Source: Epiperipatus broadwayi (Eukaryota > Onychophora > Udeonychophora > Euonychophora > Peripatidae). Taken from it: 64,000 bases of DNA. The DNA is taken from contig JAQFVV010012530.1 of assembly GCA_028023455.1 (NCBI GenBank), forward strand, positions 1,304,001-1,368,000, read 5' to 3'. Below are positions 48,846-61,825 of the stretch, piece after piece. Each line of letters begins with the position of its first letter. Position 1 is the first letter of the stretch. The translations under genes were made by a program, and so were the position numbers. Under the pieces are notes generated by a model, which ran no database searches, had not been told where the DNA came from, and saw only the letters and a list, made by a program, of their open reading frames with translations.

Positions 48846-49679
48846 GAAAAGAACAGCGTGGGAATTGTATAACGTTATTTGCTGACTGCACAGTATGATT
48901 TGCAGTTATAACATTGGCACAGTCGTAAGTGCAAATATAACATTGGCGCAGTCGACAGGATGAACCTGTGAGTAGCGAATAAGTTTTTAATTACATCAAG
49001 TTTAGCTACAGTTGGAGAAATCTGAAAAATAGAAGGCCCAGTTAGTATAACGTTAATATCGGAAGCTGAGTTCCACCACGCTTGCGCAGTCACCATTGAA
49101 CGTTACTGGCGAAAAAGTTTCGGCAGCAGAGTTAATTAAATCGTACATTTCTTAGTGAAATTACAGGAAAGTAGGAATAGGAAAACAACAACAAAACACC
49201 AAGGAATAGCAACAAGGGTTTTTCTGGAGTGGAGGGAGGTGTGTAGTGTTTTGAAAAATGGCAGACATTTTTGTGCACTCCAGAAAGAACTAGAATTTAT
49301 TCGAGTTGTTGTTTTTAGATCGCGCGCTGATAACAGGAATTAATTAACGTAATAGCGGACGATAATTCCAAGAGATATTTGCTGATTGCAAATATTTCTA
49401 GATATAAGACGTTACCTTATTGGACAATGATTAATTGTTGCAGTTGTCAGTAAGCGATAAGAAGACTGGGTAACATCTATGCAGGGCAGTAATTAGAGGA
49501 CAACTCCATTAGAGAGCAGTCAAGCAGTATTGAGTAAGCAGTATTAGAGTAGACGTCGGTTTAACACCAGTGGAGATATCTCGTGTCAGTGCTGGTGGTT
49601 AATGACCAGCGCCCAGTGGAAATGTAGTCCATGGGTGTAGCTGAAAGAGCCCACAGAGATGGGGAGACCGCAGCAGAGA

Positions 49680-49998
49680 TATTGAGAAGCATTAGTTGCA
49701 GAGTAGAAGCATTTATTGCAGAGCTGAGCATTAGTTGCAGAGTAGAAGCATTCGTTGCAGAGCAGAGCATTAGTTGCAGAGTAGAAGCATTCGTTGCAGA
49801 GCAGAGCATTAGTTGCAGGAATAGAGCATTTGTTGCAGACCAATTTGTTGGAGAGCTTCGTTGCAGACCAATTCGTTGGAGAGCTTCTTTGCAGACCAAT
49901 TCAGCGGAGAGATTGCAGACCAATTCGTTGGAGAGCATTCATTGCAGACCAATTTGTTGGAGAGCATTCATTGCAGACCGATTCGTTGGAGAGCACTC
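49680..49998. repeat. Minisatellites within the right LTR
   Basis: Same two unit types as in the left LTR but with different copy numbers and added variant units (for example gaccaattcagcggagag). The array has therefore changed in length since, or during, insertion. Confidence 0.9.
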
Positions 49999-50101
49999 GG
50001 AAAAGAACAGCGTGGGAATTGTATAACGTTATTTGCTGATTGCACAGTATGACTTGCAGTTATAACATTGGCAAAGTCGTAAGTGCAGATATAACAAAAA
50101 C

Positions 50102-53100
50102 CAAATCGGTTTATATGTTTGAAGATGATGGATTCATTATATCTAGGGTATGACCAATCCCCACTAGAAGAGGAGTCTGAATCATATCAGAATAGTATTC
50201 TTCTGGTACACTTATCACTCAACCATTAATTTGACCCACCAAGATTAATTTGTGATCTTTATTATCTCACTAAGAATACTTGTATAACTATTTATCAATT
50301 AAAAATTCTATGGCTAGCAGAAATAATCGCTAACTGAGAGAAAGAATTTAAGTATGTTTGGAATCTGAAAAATCTTTCTGATTATATTCGAACCCCGGTC
50401 ATGGGAATGAAACTAGGTGGAAAAATGGTGAGTGGCAAGCCTAGTGAATCTCATTATTCTTCTTGAGGGGGGGTGATGTTCGAAAGACCTTATCCCTGCA
50501 GTGGGTTATTTATTAAAAAGGCTGTTTTTTAATTAATATACTTCAATTACTATTTTTGTAATTAAAATAATCATCAATCAAGAAAATACAAAGAATGGAC
50601 TTTTTTAAATTTTAGTGTAAAAAAATTACATGCTGAACATTTAATATCAACAGTTTACACCTAATATTCTTTATTAAAAACATTTAAGGGCTTATTGCTC
50701 ATCGAGGTATGACACCTTTCATGCCAATATAGAGGTTGAATCATATTACCATTGCACTTTTTTTGTTTCTATGATGAGCATAATAACACTTATCTAACTA
50801 ATTCAGAGTATCTTTAAATCTTTACTTAGATACCTATTTACTAACCACTATTGGTTGTATATTTGAATTGGTTACAGCTTACTGTCTGAAAAAAAATCAT
50901 AAACCTGTTTGTGATTTGAAAAAATTTCCAATGTTCTCCAGAATTTGGATGGCAATTTAAGATTATAGATATGATGGTGTTATATATAAATCTTAAATTT
51001 TATATTAGGAGGATTTTCTGTAATATATTTTGCTTCTGTAGATATCTTTCTTACATTGTATGTTAATATATTAAATCGATAAATATGATTGATAAATAGT
51101 TGCAACCAATCAAATCTTTAAGATTTGAATGCACCTGCACTCCTTTAAATTTATTACAAATCTTGAATTATCGCTCAGAATAAAATTGTTCGGACCAATC
51201 ATTCTCAGTCCAATATATTCTATCAGAAATCTAGTTTGTCTGATGAGCTTGAAACTTGAAATACCTGAACATTCAAATATATATATATATAGTAAAGGAG
51301 CTGGGTCTGGAAGATTTTATACTGAGTGATAGTTCAAGATTTGCAATAAGCTTGGAGTAATATGCTGTAACTTTGAAAAATTGGCACTTTTATTAATTTA
51401 TTATACATATATTTTTTACATTGTGTTATACTACTGTTCAATTGAGTGTTCTAACATGGACAGTTACTATCCTCATCTTACAAATATTGAAGAATTTGCA
51501 ATTCAGATATCATCTGGAAAATTAAATTGGTACAGAAAATCTGATTGTTATTTCTCTGTTGGTGTTCAAGTATATCAAATCTCTAGCTTACTTGATGAAC
51601 CAGAGCTTCTAGTGAAATTACATATATGGTTAGAACAAGTGGTTTTAAAGATTTCATTCGAGTAGTGTACCATATCCTTAAAAATTTGATTGACTACAAG
51701 AAAATGTATATCAAAAGTTATATTTCCAGTTATATGGTATATAAGAATATATTGTAAATGAGAATAAGTTAATCAGCTTTATATATATTGTAATATGCAC
51801 ATATTATTTATTATCCCTTACAATTTATGAGTGATTAAAGAAAGGAACTAATTAATGGTCTTATGTTTAATAAATATACTTATAGTTTGAATAAATATAG
51901 AGTGAATGAATAATTTATTTATTAAAATAAAAAAAAATTTTTTTTATTCAAATTATATCGAATGATAACAATGACTTTATTCAGGTTAAAGGAGAATCTC
52001 ATATTCATGAGCTAATAAAAAAGGGAGGGGGGACGGGACTACATTATTGTTGGTTTGGTTACTAGGTAACAGAAACGAGCTCAGCTAGAAGAACACATAC
52101 ATTTTTTCTTCTTTAAAAAAATGTATTTTATTTTTATATATTTTTAGCAATAGATTATGAATGTATAGCAAAGAAATAATGCTATCAAACCACTAGATTT
52201 GCCATGGATTGTAATATTGATAAGAGAAATAATTCAATATTATCTGATGATTAAAATTGTTTATGGAACTCTACATTTGTGTTTGCTGTTATGGAAGTCC
52301 CAAGGAAAATGCTACAGGACAATGGAATTTAAGCCAAAATTATTTGCTGGTTTTGGTAGCAGATACCAATACACAAATTTTTTTGAATTATCTACTCAGA
52401 TTTCACTTATTATAATAATAATAATTAAGAGCACAATTGTGACTTACCGACGGATATTTATCAAAAATTTTTTTATTAATAGTTTTAATTATTAATGTTG
52501 TCTTATTTTATTATTCAATACCCACTTAAATAGTAAAATCAAGTAAATAAAGCTTAAATCAATTATTAACATATTTTTTTAAAAACAAATCTAAATTTAA
52601 AATATAATCAATATTCCATATAATTTAATTTGAAAGATATGATATATATAAATATATTTATATATAATTAAAAAAATAACTGATAAAATTTCCATTCCAT
52701 TTTATTTTTTTTGTGTGTGAGAGAGACTGTAATTAAACCTTTTATGTGTTAATAATTTTAATTAGAGATTGTATTTACTAATTGCAATCCGGTAGATATA
52801 TATTATAAATATACATTGATTGATGTTAGGTTGCAGTTGTTGAATTAAAATGATATTACTTGTCTTACTAAACGAGTTAACATTTGTTTTAATAAATATA
52901 TATTTTATTATTAATCTAAGTATCTGTTGATTGACCTCTTGCACAAATCATTCTATTATCCACATTTATTTTATTATTAAGGTAGTTAATTGTATATACC
53001 ATATTATATCTTATCAGCAAGTAAATCATCACTAATTGAATTTTTTTTTTCTGCCGAGCAAAGACACATATTTGCGGATTTATTGGTGCCCTACAAATTC

Positions 53101-53879
53101 TATGAATTCATTATAGATATAAACCTAAATCAGCATAGAACCATTTATAGATCATTTATTTACTTATTTATTAGTTATTTTTGGGTGCCCTAAGCACACC
53201 ACTTAGTTTATTATATTTTGGATTGCCCAAACATGTAATGCATAATTGGAGGAAACTACTTTATTCGTAAATTTTATCTGTGACATCAGTCCAAGCTGGC
53301 CCTATTCAGTTATAATATTTTCCATTACATTTAAGGTTACCCCCCCCCTCCGATCTGTAGGGCATTTATTGAGCAACCAGCGTTACTTATCATTAATTTG
53401 GTTACCTAGAACTTATAGGACATATTGTTGTTAATCAGCTGATACTTACTATTATATTTATTATCTCTGTTGATCAATAAGAAGTACCATTACATTTGGT
53501 CACCCAAATATGAAGGACATTTATGGATCAGGCAGCCAGCTATATCTTACAATGTATATAAAGAATTAAGTAATTGAGTTTTAAGCTGCTTTTATATGTA
53601 GTAGGTATTCTATTCATTTTAACAAACTGTAGCTATCAAATATATAGCACTGAGAACATATATTAATATTTATGAAATAACACTTAATTGTATATAAAGA
53701 AGCATTTACAATCCAGATATTCTAGAATCATTATAATAAAGGTGCAAATAACATTCCCTTTATTAATATGATCTACTAATTATGTTCATTTTTTTATCTA
53801 ATTAGTAAATTACATTATTTGCTGGAGAATAATAAAACTGAAGAAGTTAGTATAGAAAAAGAACATAGATAAAGAAGCT
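50102..53879. other. AT-rich intron sequence, nothing recognised
   Basis: Short open frames at 51129-51665 and 52199-52495 have no family resemblance and no splice borders that fit ODF2. An A-run/T-run palindrome lies near 51930. Confidence 0.45.
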
Positions 53880-54660
53880 GTATGACACTTGTACTTTTTA
53901 ATGCTTATTCAGAAGGTGTGATAGATAAATATTTAGACTGCGGAGAAGCTAATATTGACAGTATAATAGTAATATATGTAAGAGTTGCCAGTGATACAGA
54001 TATGACTTTTGTAGCTGAGTATGGAAAGAATTTTCAGAGTATGTTGAATAAATTGGAGGAAGGATAAATGGAATATGGAATGAAGATTAATATTATGAAG
54101 AGGAAGTGTTTATGGATATGGAATAATACAAAAAGAATACAAGTTGATTTCATGACAGTATAGTTCAACTAATGAATGGATTTAGGTATTTCAGAGTTAG
54201 TTGAGTGAGGATAGAAGAAATGAAGATGAAGTTAAAAGAAATATTGCATTAGCAAAGAAGACATTTATTAAAAGAAATAAAATATTTTGTTGATCTGTAA
54301 AGAGAGAATTCAGGAAAAGGTTAATTAAGTGCTGTATGTGAAGTGTGTGACTGTATGGTTAAGAAAAGATTGGAGGCTTTTGAGATGTGGACGAGGCAAA
54401 GAATAGAAAAAATTAATTGGATGAATAATATGACAAATGAACAAATTTTGGAAAGAATGAATAAAAAAAAAATTGATTGAAGAATGAAGAGAAACATGAT
54501 TGAATATATGTTAAGAAGAAAAAATAGTTTAATGAAGGATATTTTAAACGGAATGAAGAATATAAACAAAAAGAAAGGGCAGAGAAGATTAATTTTGCTG
54601 AATGATGTAAGAGATGGGAAATGATATATGGAATTGAAGATCTACACAACAAACACAACA
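53880..54660 (+). mobile_element. Decayed LINE, reverse transcriptase C-terminal part
   Basis: The conceptual translation gives LVLFNAYSEGVIDK (motif B region), then DTDMTFVAEYGKNFQSMLNK (catalytic FADD block lost) and YGMKINIMKRK. Later come EIQ-type sequence, KKTFIKRNKIFC-like and RMKRNMIEYMLRRKNSL-like pieces in shifting frames. This order is typical of endonuclease-type LINEs whose C-termini carry an LRGDSLLKDI-like segment. It is a different family from the LINE at 7860. Numerous stops show it is inactive. Confidence 0.7.
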
Positions 54661-55774
54661 AAATGTAAAAATGGATGAGTTGTCTGGACATACCCATAGG
54701 ACAGAGCACATTGATTGATTATGACAAGAAGTCTATTCACATTTGAAAATTACTTCATGAATATCATTACATTTGTTTTATATTCTGTTTTCTTCTCGAA
54801 GCAAAATTTGATACATTAGTGAAGTAATATGACCAAGTGGCATAACATTTCATCATCATTAGTTTTGTAAAAAATATCAAATGGTTTACTACTGGAGTGT
54901 TTATAAGATGTTTGAACATTGATAGTGGAAAAGGTAAACTACAAACCATAGTCCTTGAGCTCCACAATCTGCCACTGCACCAAATTGCGCGGGACAAAGG
55001 TTTTGATAGAAAATATAATTAGTCTGTTTGTAAATAGATAAAAATTAATAATTCACAGTATTTTGTCAATATCTAATTAATTTTTGATAGTCAAAAAGTA
55101 CATAGAAACTTATTTGCATCTCCAGCCATTGATACAATCAGAAAAAATACTAAAATATATGAGAGCCCGAAATTGGGTTGCAAATCAAAAAAAGTTTTAT
55201 ATAGTTACTCATCTTTTCAACATTTCCTGTTACTGTTACTTGAACAGAAGGACAATAAATAAACCTTTAGTCATTAATATATTGAGAAACTCTTAGTGAT
55301 TAAGGAAAATCAAACCTAGAAAATTAAAACTGATCCAAGAGGTTTAATGTAATGCTGTTCTTGACCCAGGAATCACTTCTATGGTCACATTTATATTTTA
55401 CTTATTTATATTCCAGATATAATTCTCTAAATAGAGAAAAAGGCTCATCCAACAGCTCCTCCTTCCCCTCCAAGGAACAGTAACAATCAGGTGATATTTC
55501 TTGTTTAACCTCTAGTTAAGATTAATTATATGTCTATTTGCGACCAATAATTGGTCATCTAACTATGTACTGGTTACTTGGAAGAAAATTCATTGTTTGA
55601 AATCTGGCCTGAAATTGAACCACAAATTGTGTACTTGACAACAAATACATTAATCAAAATACTATATTTTTATATACACATATATTTTACTGAAGTTTAT
55701 ACAGATATAGTCATGAGTGTGTATATATTTATAATTATTTCATAAGTTATTTTATTAATTCATGAATCTTTCAG
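54661..55774. other. Intron sequence with a SINE-like fragment
   Basis: On the minus strand at 54890-55005 the phrase tggtgcagtggcagattgtgg followed by agctcaaggac resembles tRNA-derived SINE sequence also hinted at near 26260. The rest is unassigned. Confidence 0.35.
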
Positions 55775-55875
55775 TATGATCACTGTAGAAGTCAATTGCA
55801 TAATATGAAAATTAAGCTGAATGCGGCAGAGGGAGCAGTACAGGCAGCAGAATCTCGAATGGCTTTGTTAGAAAG
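55775..55875 (+). CDS. ODF2: ODF2-like exon 11 of those visible (101 nt)
   Basis: The acceptor is aatctttcag and the donor gaaag/gtcggt. The downstream alternative gtaatc donor, 7 bases later, would bring a stop codon into frame with the next exon, so the first site is chosen. There are 33 codons plus two bases of a split Arg codon. The translation contains YDHCRSQLHNMKIKLNAAE and then ESRMALLER, corresponding to human DKLEMARERHQASQKENKQ through VDELER. Confidence 0.88.
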
Positions 55876-55950
55876 GTCGGTAATCTAAAATGTAATTTTA
55901 TTTTTAATTGTCAAATATGTTTTTTCCCTCATATAACGTATTCATTTTAG

Positions 55951-56032
55951 AAAACTGACTGATGTTGAAAATGAAAATCTTGAATTGAAGCGAGAACTAG
56001 TAGTGAAAGCAGGTCACCTGGAAGTAGCGAAT
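55951..56032 (+). CDS. ODF2: ODF2-like exon 12 of those visible (82 nt)
   Basis: This exon follows a 75 bp intron. The acceptor is ttcattttag and the donor gcgaat/gtaagc. One base completes the Arg codon and 27 codons follow, ending in phase 0. KLTDVENENLELKRELVVK followed by AGHLEVAN matches human KLEATSAQNIEFLQVIAKREEAI in position and in the Asn-x-Glu/Leu pattern. Confidence 0.88.
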
Positions 56033-56719
56033 GTAAGCACTAATGTATTTGTAGTTCTAAAGTTTTTAAGTTTTCCTTTTTATTAAAAATAAATTATTGC
56101 ATATGTATATTGAATTTTTGTAAACATTTTTTTTTATCTTTCTTACTGATGTGTGTACAGGCTCTATATCCACAAATCCTGCTAGTGAAGTTAAACACCC
56201 CTCTCCTTTCCAAAACTTATTTAAACTGCCATAATCTTATCTAATTCTTATTCCTTATTATCTAATTATTTTTCTAATTCTGATATATTTTTTTCTCTCC
56301 CATCTTATTTTAAAAAAAGATATTTTGATAGTTTTATTATCCATTACTCAATTCCCTAATTTTGTTTTAAGGATCCAACCAATAAATTTCTCCATTTTCT
56401 TATACAATTTATTCTATTCCAAATGTTCAATATTTTCTCTTCCATCCCCATTAATCCAAATTTGTATTCCATTTATATCATTTTTTTCCTAGTATGTCAG
56501 ACTTTTCTTGCACCAAATGACAATAAACTCCTTTTAATGGTATCATATATCTTTTGTATTATATATAATTCTTGGTCGTATACAGTTCCAATCTTTTTTT
56601 TTAATCTAATTTTTTTTTCTGTAAATTTATCTACCCTCCTTTCTCACTCCTCGTAATTATATAACTGAAATACATTCTCTACATTTTTTTGTCTCATTTC
56701 ACTAGCATTTTTTTTTCTC
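56033..56719. other. Pyrimidine-rich intron segment
   Basis: The + strand is strongly C/T-rich from about 56180 to 56710. The reverse strand could be a decayed retroelement coding region (Lys/Glu-rich frames), but no motif is firm. Confidence 0.35.
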
Positions 56720-57190
56720 ACCACAGTCATGCCATCTAGTGTAAGCTTAAATGCTTAATTTTTATTCAATGCTATCCTATTCAATATTCCAGATTAGAGT
56801 TTTTGGCTTTGATCAGTGAGAAGGTTTTGCTTCTGGGAACATTGCACCTGAATCTTTTGGATCTAATATACTTTTCCTCTTGCAGCTATCTTTTATTTTT
56901 TTGCTGTACTATCACATTCCTAGACCAAATTAAAAAAGATTTAATGTTTTTAATCTAAGCCAACTTTCTTGTATAGTCATAGAGATCTGAACCCAGTTCA
57001 GTATTCTACATATTATCATGACCTTAGTTTTTTAATAACTATAGGCAACTTTTATCCTTTGGTCAATATTGGTATAAAACCAACAAGAAGTCACATGATC
57101 CCTACTCATTAGCAATTTTTTTTCTCACACTATGATTATGCCACCTAGGGTTGATTACTGAAGCTCATGCTACCTGGCATAACCATGGTG
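56720..57190. repeat. Diverged foldback family A copy
   Basis: Carries atgccatctagtgtaagctt, gaatcttttggatctaat, agagatctgaacccagttca and, near the right end, tgccacctagggttgatta, all counterparts of landmarks in the other family A copies. Arms are more diverged and borders are unclear. Confidence 0.5.
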
Positions 57191-58298
57191 AGAGGGAAAA
57201 CAAATTGTTACCAAACAGCATTATGTAAATAAGCATTTATTTTATATAGCGTATGTTTATAATTGTATACATTCAAACATGCGTTTAGTAAATTCTAGAC
57301 AATTCCACCCACGTCATTCATTCAGACATCGTATATAGTAATTTAAAGTGACGGTTCCATCCTCACGCTTTACTTGCCAGTACTTTAGATTTGCTCATAT
57401 ATAAGATTTGAGTCGTAGGAATAAGAGGATTCCTTTTATTCCTGCATAAATACTATATCTTGTATTGGTGAGAAAGTATTCATTTATTATTAACACTAGC
57501 AAAGCGTATGCACAATTAGCTTAAAAGGCTGATATTTGAATGCAAACAGCATTATGTAAGCTGATGTCTTATATCTCATTTTACATATAAATATTAAGAA
57601 TAAATTATCTATCTATTAACTTTGCTTAATATAAAATTTCCTTATGCAATTTGCCTTTTTTTCCCAATCTAATTAAGCACTACTTTACTAATCTATTTTT
57701 ATTCATGTATTGAAACCTTTGAAATATTTTAAACTTAATTTAAATTTTCCTTGTTAAACAATAAATCCAATGATTCACATTTTGCTGTCCACAATTACCA
57801 CTCATTGCATATTTATCCTACTTCTTTTTGTATTCTATCTAAAAATTTCTGAATTTTCTAGCCGATATGTATTATTTGCTGTGGATAAAACTGTCGGTTG
57901 AATGATTTCCTTATTCTCTCTTTCTCTCCATATGCGTGTGAGAAATAGTTGACTTATTTATTGCACTGGTAAATTGTAGAACATTAAACAAAAATAGATG
58001 GATTAAGATATTCAGACTTTTGAGAAGGTTTAGTGGCAGGTTCTTTACTGTTCAAAGATTAATTAAATACTTTTTTTCATAAGTACATTAACTGCCATTT
58101 GTGTATGTGTGTGTGGGTGCATTGTTAATAACTGGGATCAATTTATTAACAGAATTTTTTATTAAATATATAAATGCCATTGAAGTATGCTCACATCTGA
58201 CTTACTAATGGACTGATAAATATTAAAATATATACAAAATTAGTTTTAGATTAAATATATGTGCTGTGTCCAGTGGCAGTCTATTGCCTGCTGGATTG

Positions 58299-58351
<53 letters not shown>

Positions 58352-59804
58352 CACAAATAATTGCTAATTAATGAGGCAGCTTAGCAAGTACATTTAAATA
58401 AGAATTTATTTACAGAGTTGAATGAAGATAATCAATCTTATTTAATATATACATATATGATGATTATATAAATAACAATAAGGGCCCGAAGGCATAGCAA
58501 AATAATATCAATATGACCTGTTTACCATTCCTAAGTTTACTTTTGAACGTCCGGAGGTAAACTTCTCCACAAGGCTAAGTGAAGGAGGGAGCTGACTGGG
58601 GCACCCAAGGAAATGGCACATCTGCTTTTCAAGAGCTTCACTTAGTAAATGTGCTGTCTCAATTCTATTCTAGATCTGTTTAATCCTCTCTCATTATTTT
58701 GGCCATCCGCTGTCCACATGGTGGTCATCTCTTTAGTTGCACTATTCGATCCCTGATCAGATAACGCAATTACCTTGGAATTGTCTATTTTAAGCAATGG
58801 CTTTGTTTACATTATCTAAATCCTTTGTTCAAATTCATCTAACTTTCTTGATAAGTTAGTTTATAGTTTTTCATTAATTAAACTATTTAATTAGGCTAAT
58901 TGCTTTTATAAAATATTGTGAATGCCATTGGCATCCACGCACATTTAGTTTACCGTTATAATATCATTCATAATACGTATTTTGTATATACATAAATATA
59001 CACACATAATTAGCAATGTGTTTAGTTTTACAATTATAATTATTATTTAACTAGTAATACATATTTTGAGTATACCTAAGTATACACACACATTTAGCAA
59101 TATGAAATATATTAGAAAGTATACAATATTTAATTGTGTCTGTATGTATGCATGATCTGATATTGTGCAGAAGTTAATAAAATGTATAAACATTTTAGAT
59201 CCTTAAATATAGATATATATGTTCTTGGTATTAACATTTTATTTGTGAAAATTAACAAATAATACTAAAATATTGGAAATGAAAAAGCCTCATAAAACTG
59301 AAATTAAGCTTCCAAATCTTGTAAAGGCTAATAATAGAAAATCACTTAATTCTTTATCTTACACAATACATATTAAAATAAGAACAATTCTCAACTCTAG
59401 CACCATCTAAGGTAAGATTAAATAATTAGTTATTATTAGATGATAGTGCATTTAAACTGTAATACCAGACCGGTTTCTGGCATTTGCCTTTATCACCTTT
59501 GGGTGTTTTGAATTTAAAGATTTTTAGCTTGCTTGTAAATCTGAGTAATTGAGATCAGACAGTAATATTACAGATATTATTACATCTTATTTTAGTAAAC
59601 CATCTCTGTATCTGTGATTTCTGCACCCATAGGATCAATTATCCACAATGGAAAGGGGGGGGGGGTTAAGATATTAAAAAATTAGAAATTAATAAAAAAG
59701 AAATTTAAATTTTCTGAATTTTAAGTTTTTGTTTATAACATAGTTACAATATGTATATATTGAATTAAATATTTCCATGAATTGTTGTTATAATAAAGAA
59801 TAGT
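57191..59804. other. Intron sequence with a TA microsatellite
   Basis: A TA dinucleotide run lies at about 58303-58351. The phrase aaacagcattatgtaa occurs twice, near 57214 and 57546, enclosing 330 bp with a TATA-like tatataag; this might be a small LTR-like unit but is not established. A less AT-rich patch at 58480-58760 shares gtccggaggtaaacttctc with 34020. Confidence 0.4.
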
Positions 59805-61604
59805 AATGAGGAAATAAATAGAGATAACTTGTAGATATTAATGTTGCCAAGAAATTATCACTTATTACTAATTGACAATTCCTGAGCTAAACAAATTTTC
59901 TCATTAACCTATAATAACTCTTGTTGAAGTTTTTTATATCAAAAAACTCCAACAAAAGAGCTGTTATAGGTTAATGAGAAAATGGTACTTACATATTAAA
60001 CCTGCTATGCCTTTTCTCATTTGTATCAATCTGCTGATAACTTTCTAATCTTATTATCTGACCAAATAATGTGTACACTTGGATCTTGTACAAAGTTAAA
60101 ATGATAAATTCATCAAAACGAACCAAGTGCACATGAAATTTTTGCAAGATTTACAAAGTTATCAGCAATCTGAATATATATGTGAAAAAGCATAATAGTT
60201 ATGATGTGTCAGTAATTGCACCAGACTAAATCTAACAATATTAAAAATATGAATTTTATTCAAAAATAAATCTGAAAAAGTACATTTTTGACAATACTAA
60301 AAAATATGAATTTCACACAAAAATAAATCTGAAAAAGTTTTATGCAATTCCCAAATGTTAATTTAAATATGGACAAAACAATCACTAAATTACAAAACAC
60401 TTAAAATATACACATACGGTACTTACCATGTAATATATAATGGGAATTATCATGATGAAACAATCAATTCATCTGTTATCTATTTTATTTTAAGTAGATA
60501 AAATTTTGTTTCCAAATGGAGACTAAAAGTAAAATTTTTTATTTTTTCCAAAATGGAGAATTACTTAGCATGTGGTTGTGCAATATAATGCCTGCACGGG
60601 ATTTTCCCCAGACATGTTAATAAGTAATAAACATATTTTTTTCAAAACTAAAAAAAAAATTTTTTTTAATTATTACACATTTAATTACTTCTTCAATGTG
60701 ATAGACTAATTTTGGTATTATTGTCATCCAGTATGATTCACATGAAAATGGTCGGTAACCGGCAGTTTGTAATTCAGTAGTTTTATAGGCTTTCCAACGG
60801 TTTGAATAAATTGTTGATTCCTCTTCCACATATTGTTTGATGACTTTCATCAGAGTTACTGCTGTTGTACCATGAATTCTCATGATGAAACACTCATTGG
60901 TCTTTCTGCACAAGCCATCAAACATCCATTGTTCTGGGAGAATTCATTGATTTGTTTTTTTATTTTTGTGCAAAAGGCTCTCGTCAATTTCAACGACTTT
61001 GTTAAGGCCTCCAATTTTATAGTTTTCTCTACTAAACCAATCTCTATTTCCCCCATTCTATGGATGTGAATTTGTGATCCCAGCTATAAGTAAATAGGAT
61101 CGCCATCAAAAATGGAATTCTGGAATCCTCCAACCATGTTACCTTATGAAAGTCTATTTTATTATTACATCCTCGAATGTTACAACACCATTGCTTGTTG
61201 TCTGAAGTGTGGATGTACTTGACCGCATTGATCTCAGTAGCAGATAAAGTCTAAATGTTCATTATTTCGTACTGTTTTTTTTTTAAAAAAAAGTTGTATT
61301 ATTAATCAGAAAATTTGGAAAAAAATAAATCAGCACTGAAGTAAAAACCACTTTGAGAAGAACTTAATGAAGTCTGGACAATAAATGAAAGTGTAAATTT
61401 ATTTACGTTATTGAATGAGATCACTTGGTTTATTTGACAGGATCACAAGGTTGACATTTATCACAAATATGAAAAAATGTACTATCTCTCCTATATTGCA
61501 AGACTATTATGTAAGTATTGAGAAAACTTATTTAACCTCAGAGATTGCCAGTTAGTAGTAATTGATAGTTTCTTAGCAACATCAATGGATATTATCTCCT
61601 CATT
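59805..61604 (-). mobile_element. Merlin-type DNA transposon, decayed copy with terminal inverted repeats
   Basis: The two ends (from aatgaggaaataaatagag and from the inverse of ctcctcattt) are inverted copies for about 100 bases, including gttgccaagaaattatcac and its counterpart. Between them, on the minus strand, lies a transposase related to the ISXO2/IS1016 type. The Merlin family is known in several animal phyla. A ~75 bp perfect-looking hairpin (59895-59982) sits at the inner side of the left end. Confidence 0.85.
60690..61255 (-). pseudogene. Merlin (ISXO2-like) transposase, broken
   Basis: Reading the minus strand from 61255: a KQWCCNIRGCNNKI zinc-ribbon-like segment, then VTWLEDSRIPFLMAILF, a gap, then IGGLNKVVEIDESLLHK (EIDES at 60977-60991). 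An in-frame stop follows, then WMFDGLCRKTNECFIMRI and STIYSNRWKAYKT (60785-60808). In the family the first catalytic Asp is in EIDES, which is kept. The second is in YSDxWxAY, which here reads YSN, so the catalytic Asp is lost. The His-rich segment after it is barely recognisable. It cannot encode an active enzyme. Confidence 0.87.
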
Positions 61605-61635
61605 TCTGTTTTTTATTATATGCATATATAAGTAT

Positions 61636-61825
61636 AGGGCTTTGAACTCAGATTTTCAAGCACTCTTCAGCTACCTACACTATCTCATACAACTGATGCA
61701 CATGACCACACACATGTAGAAAAGATAAATAATCACCAATATACATATTTCATGCATGAGTTGTATGAGATAGTATGGATAGTTGAAGGGTGCTTGAAAA
61801 TCTGAGTTCAAATCCCTTATACTTA
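61636..61825. repeat. Inverted repeat, ~65 bp arms
   Basis: agggctttgaactcagattt and cactatctcatacaact on the left are matched in inverse by agttgtatgagatagta and aaaatctgagttcaaatccc on the right, around a 45 bp loop. It adjoins the right end of the Merlin element. Confidence 0.85.

Larger units (their letters stand above)
48118..50101 (+). mobile_element. Complete non-coding LTR retrotransposon (LTR / 299 bp interior / LTR)
   Basis: The left LTR (48123-48942, 820 bp) and right LTR (49242-50096, 855 bp) both start tgtagtgttttg and end tataaca. The 5 bp duplication aaaac flanks the whole. Directly after the left LTR lies a primer-binding-site-like tggcgcagtcgacagg (48944). Directly before the right LTR lies a purine-rich ggagtggagggagg (49227-49240). 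The interior has no coding capacity, so mobilisation would need proteins from another element. LTR divergence is modest outside the minisatellite, suggesting a fairly recent insertion into the ODF2 intron. Confidence 0.92.

Noticed and set aside
48442-48898. Open frames of 109-149 codons on both strands
   Set aside because: They run through the 39 bp and 29 bp minisatellites of the left LTR; several overlapping frames are open at once, which repeats explain better than coding.
49561-50052. Open frames of 63-131 codons in the right LTR
   Set aside because: Same repeat artefact as in the left LTR; copy-number differences between the LTRs shift the frames.
51381-51665. 94-codon open frame
   Set aside because: No recognisable motif and no splice sites keeping ODF2 phase; composition like the intron around it.
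57214-57562. Small LTR-like unit bounded by aaacagcattatgtaa repeats
   Set aside because: The 16 bp direct repeat is too long for an LTR target duplication and too short for LTRs; no other borders support it.
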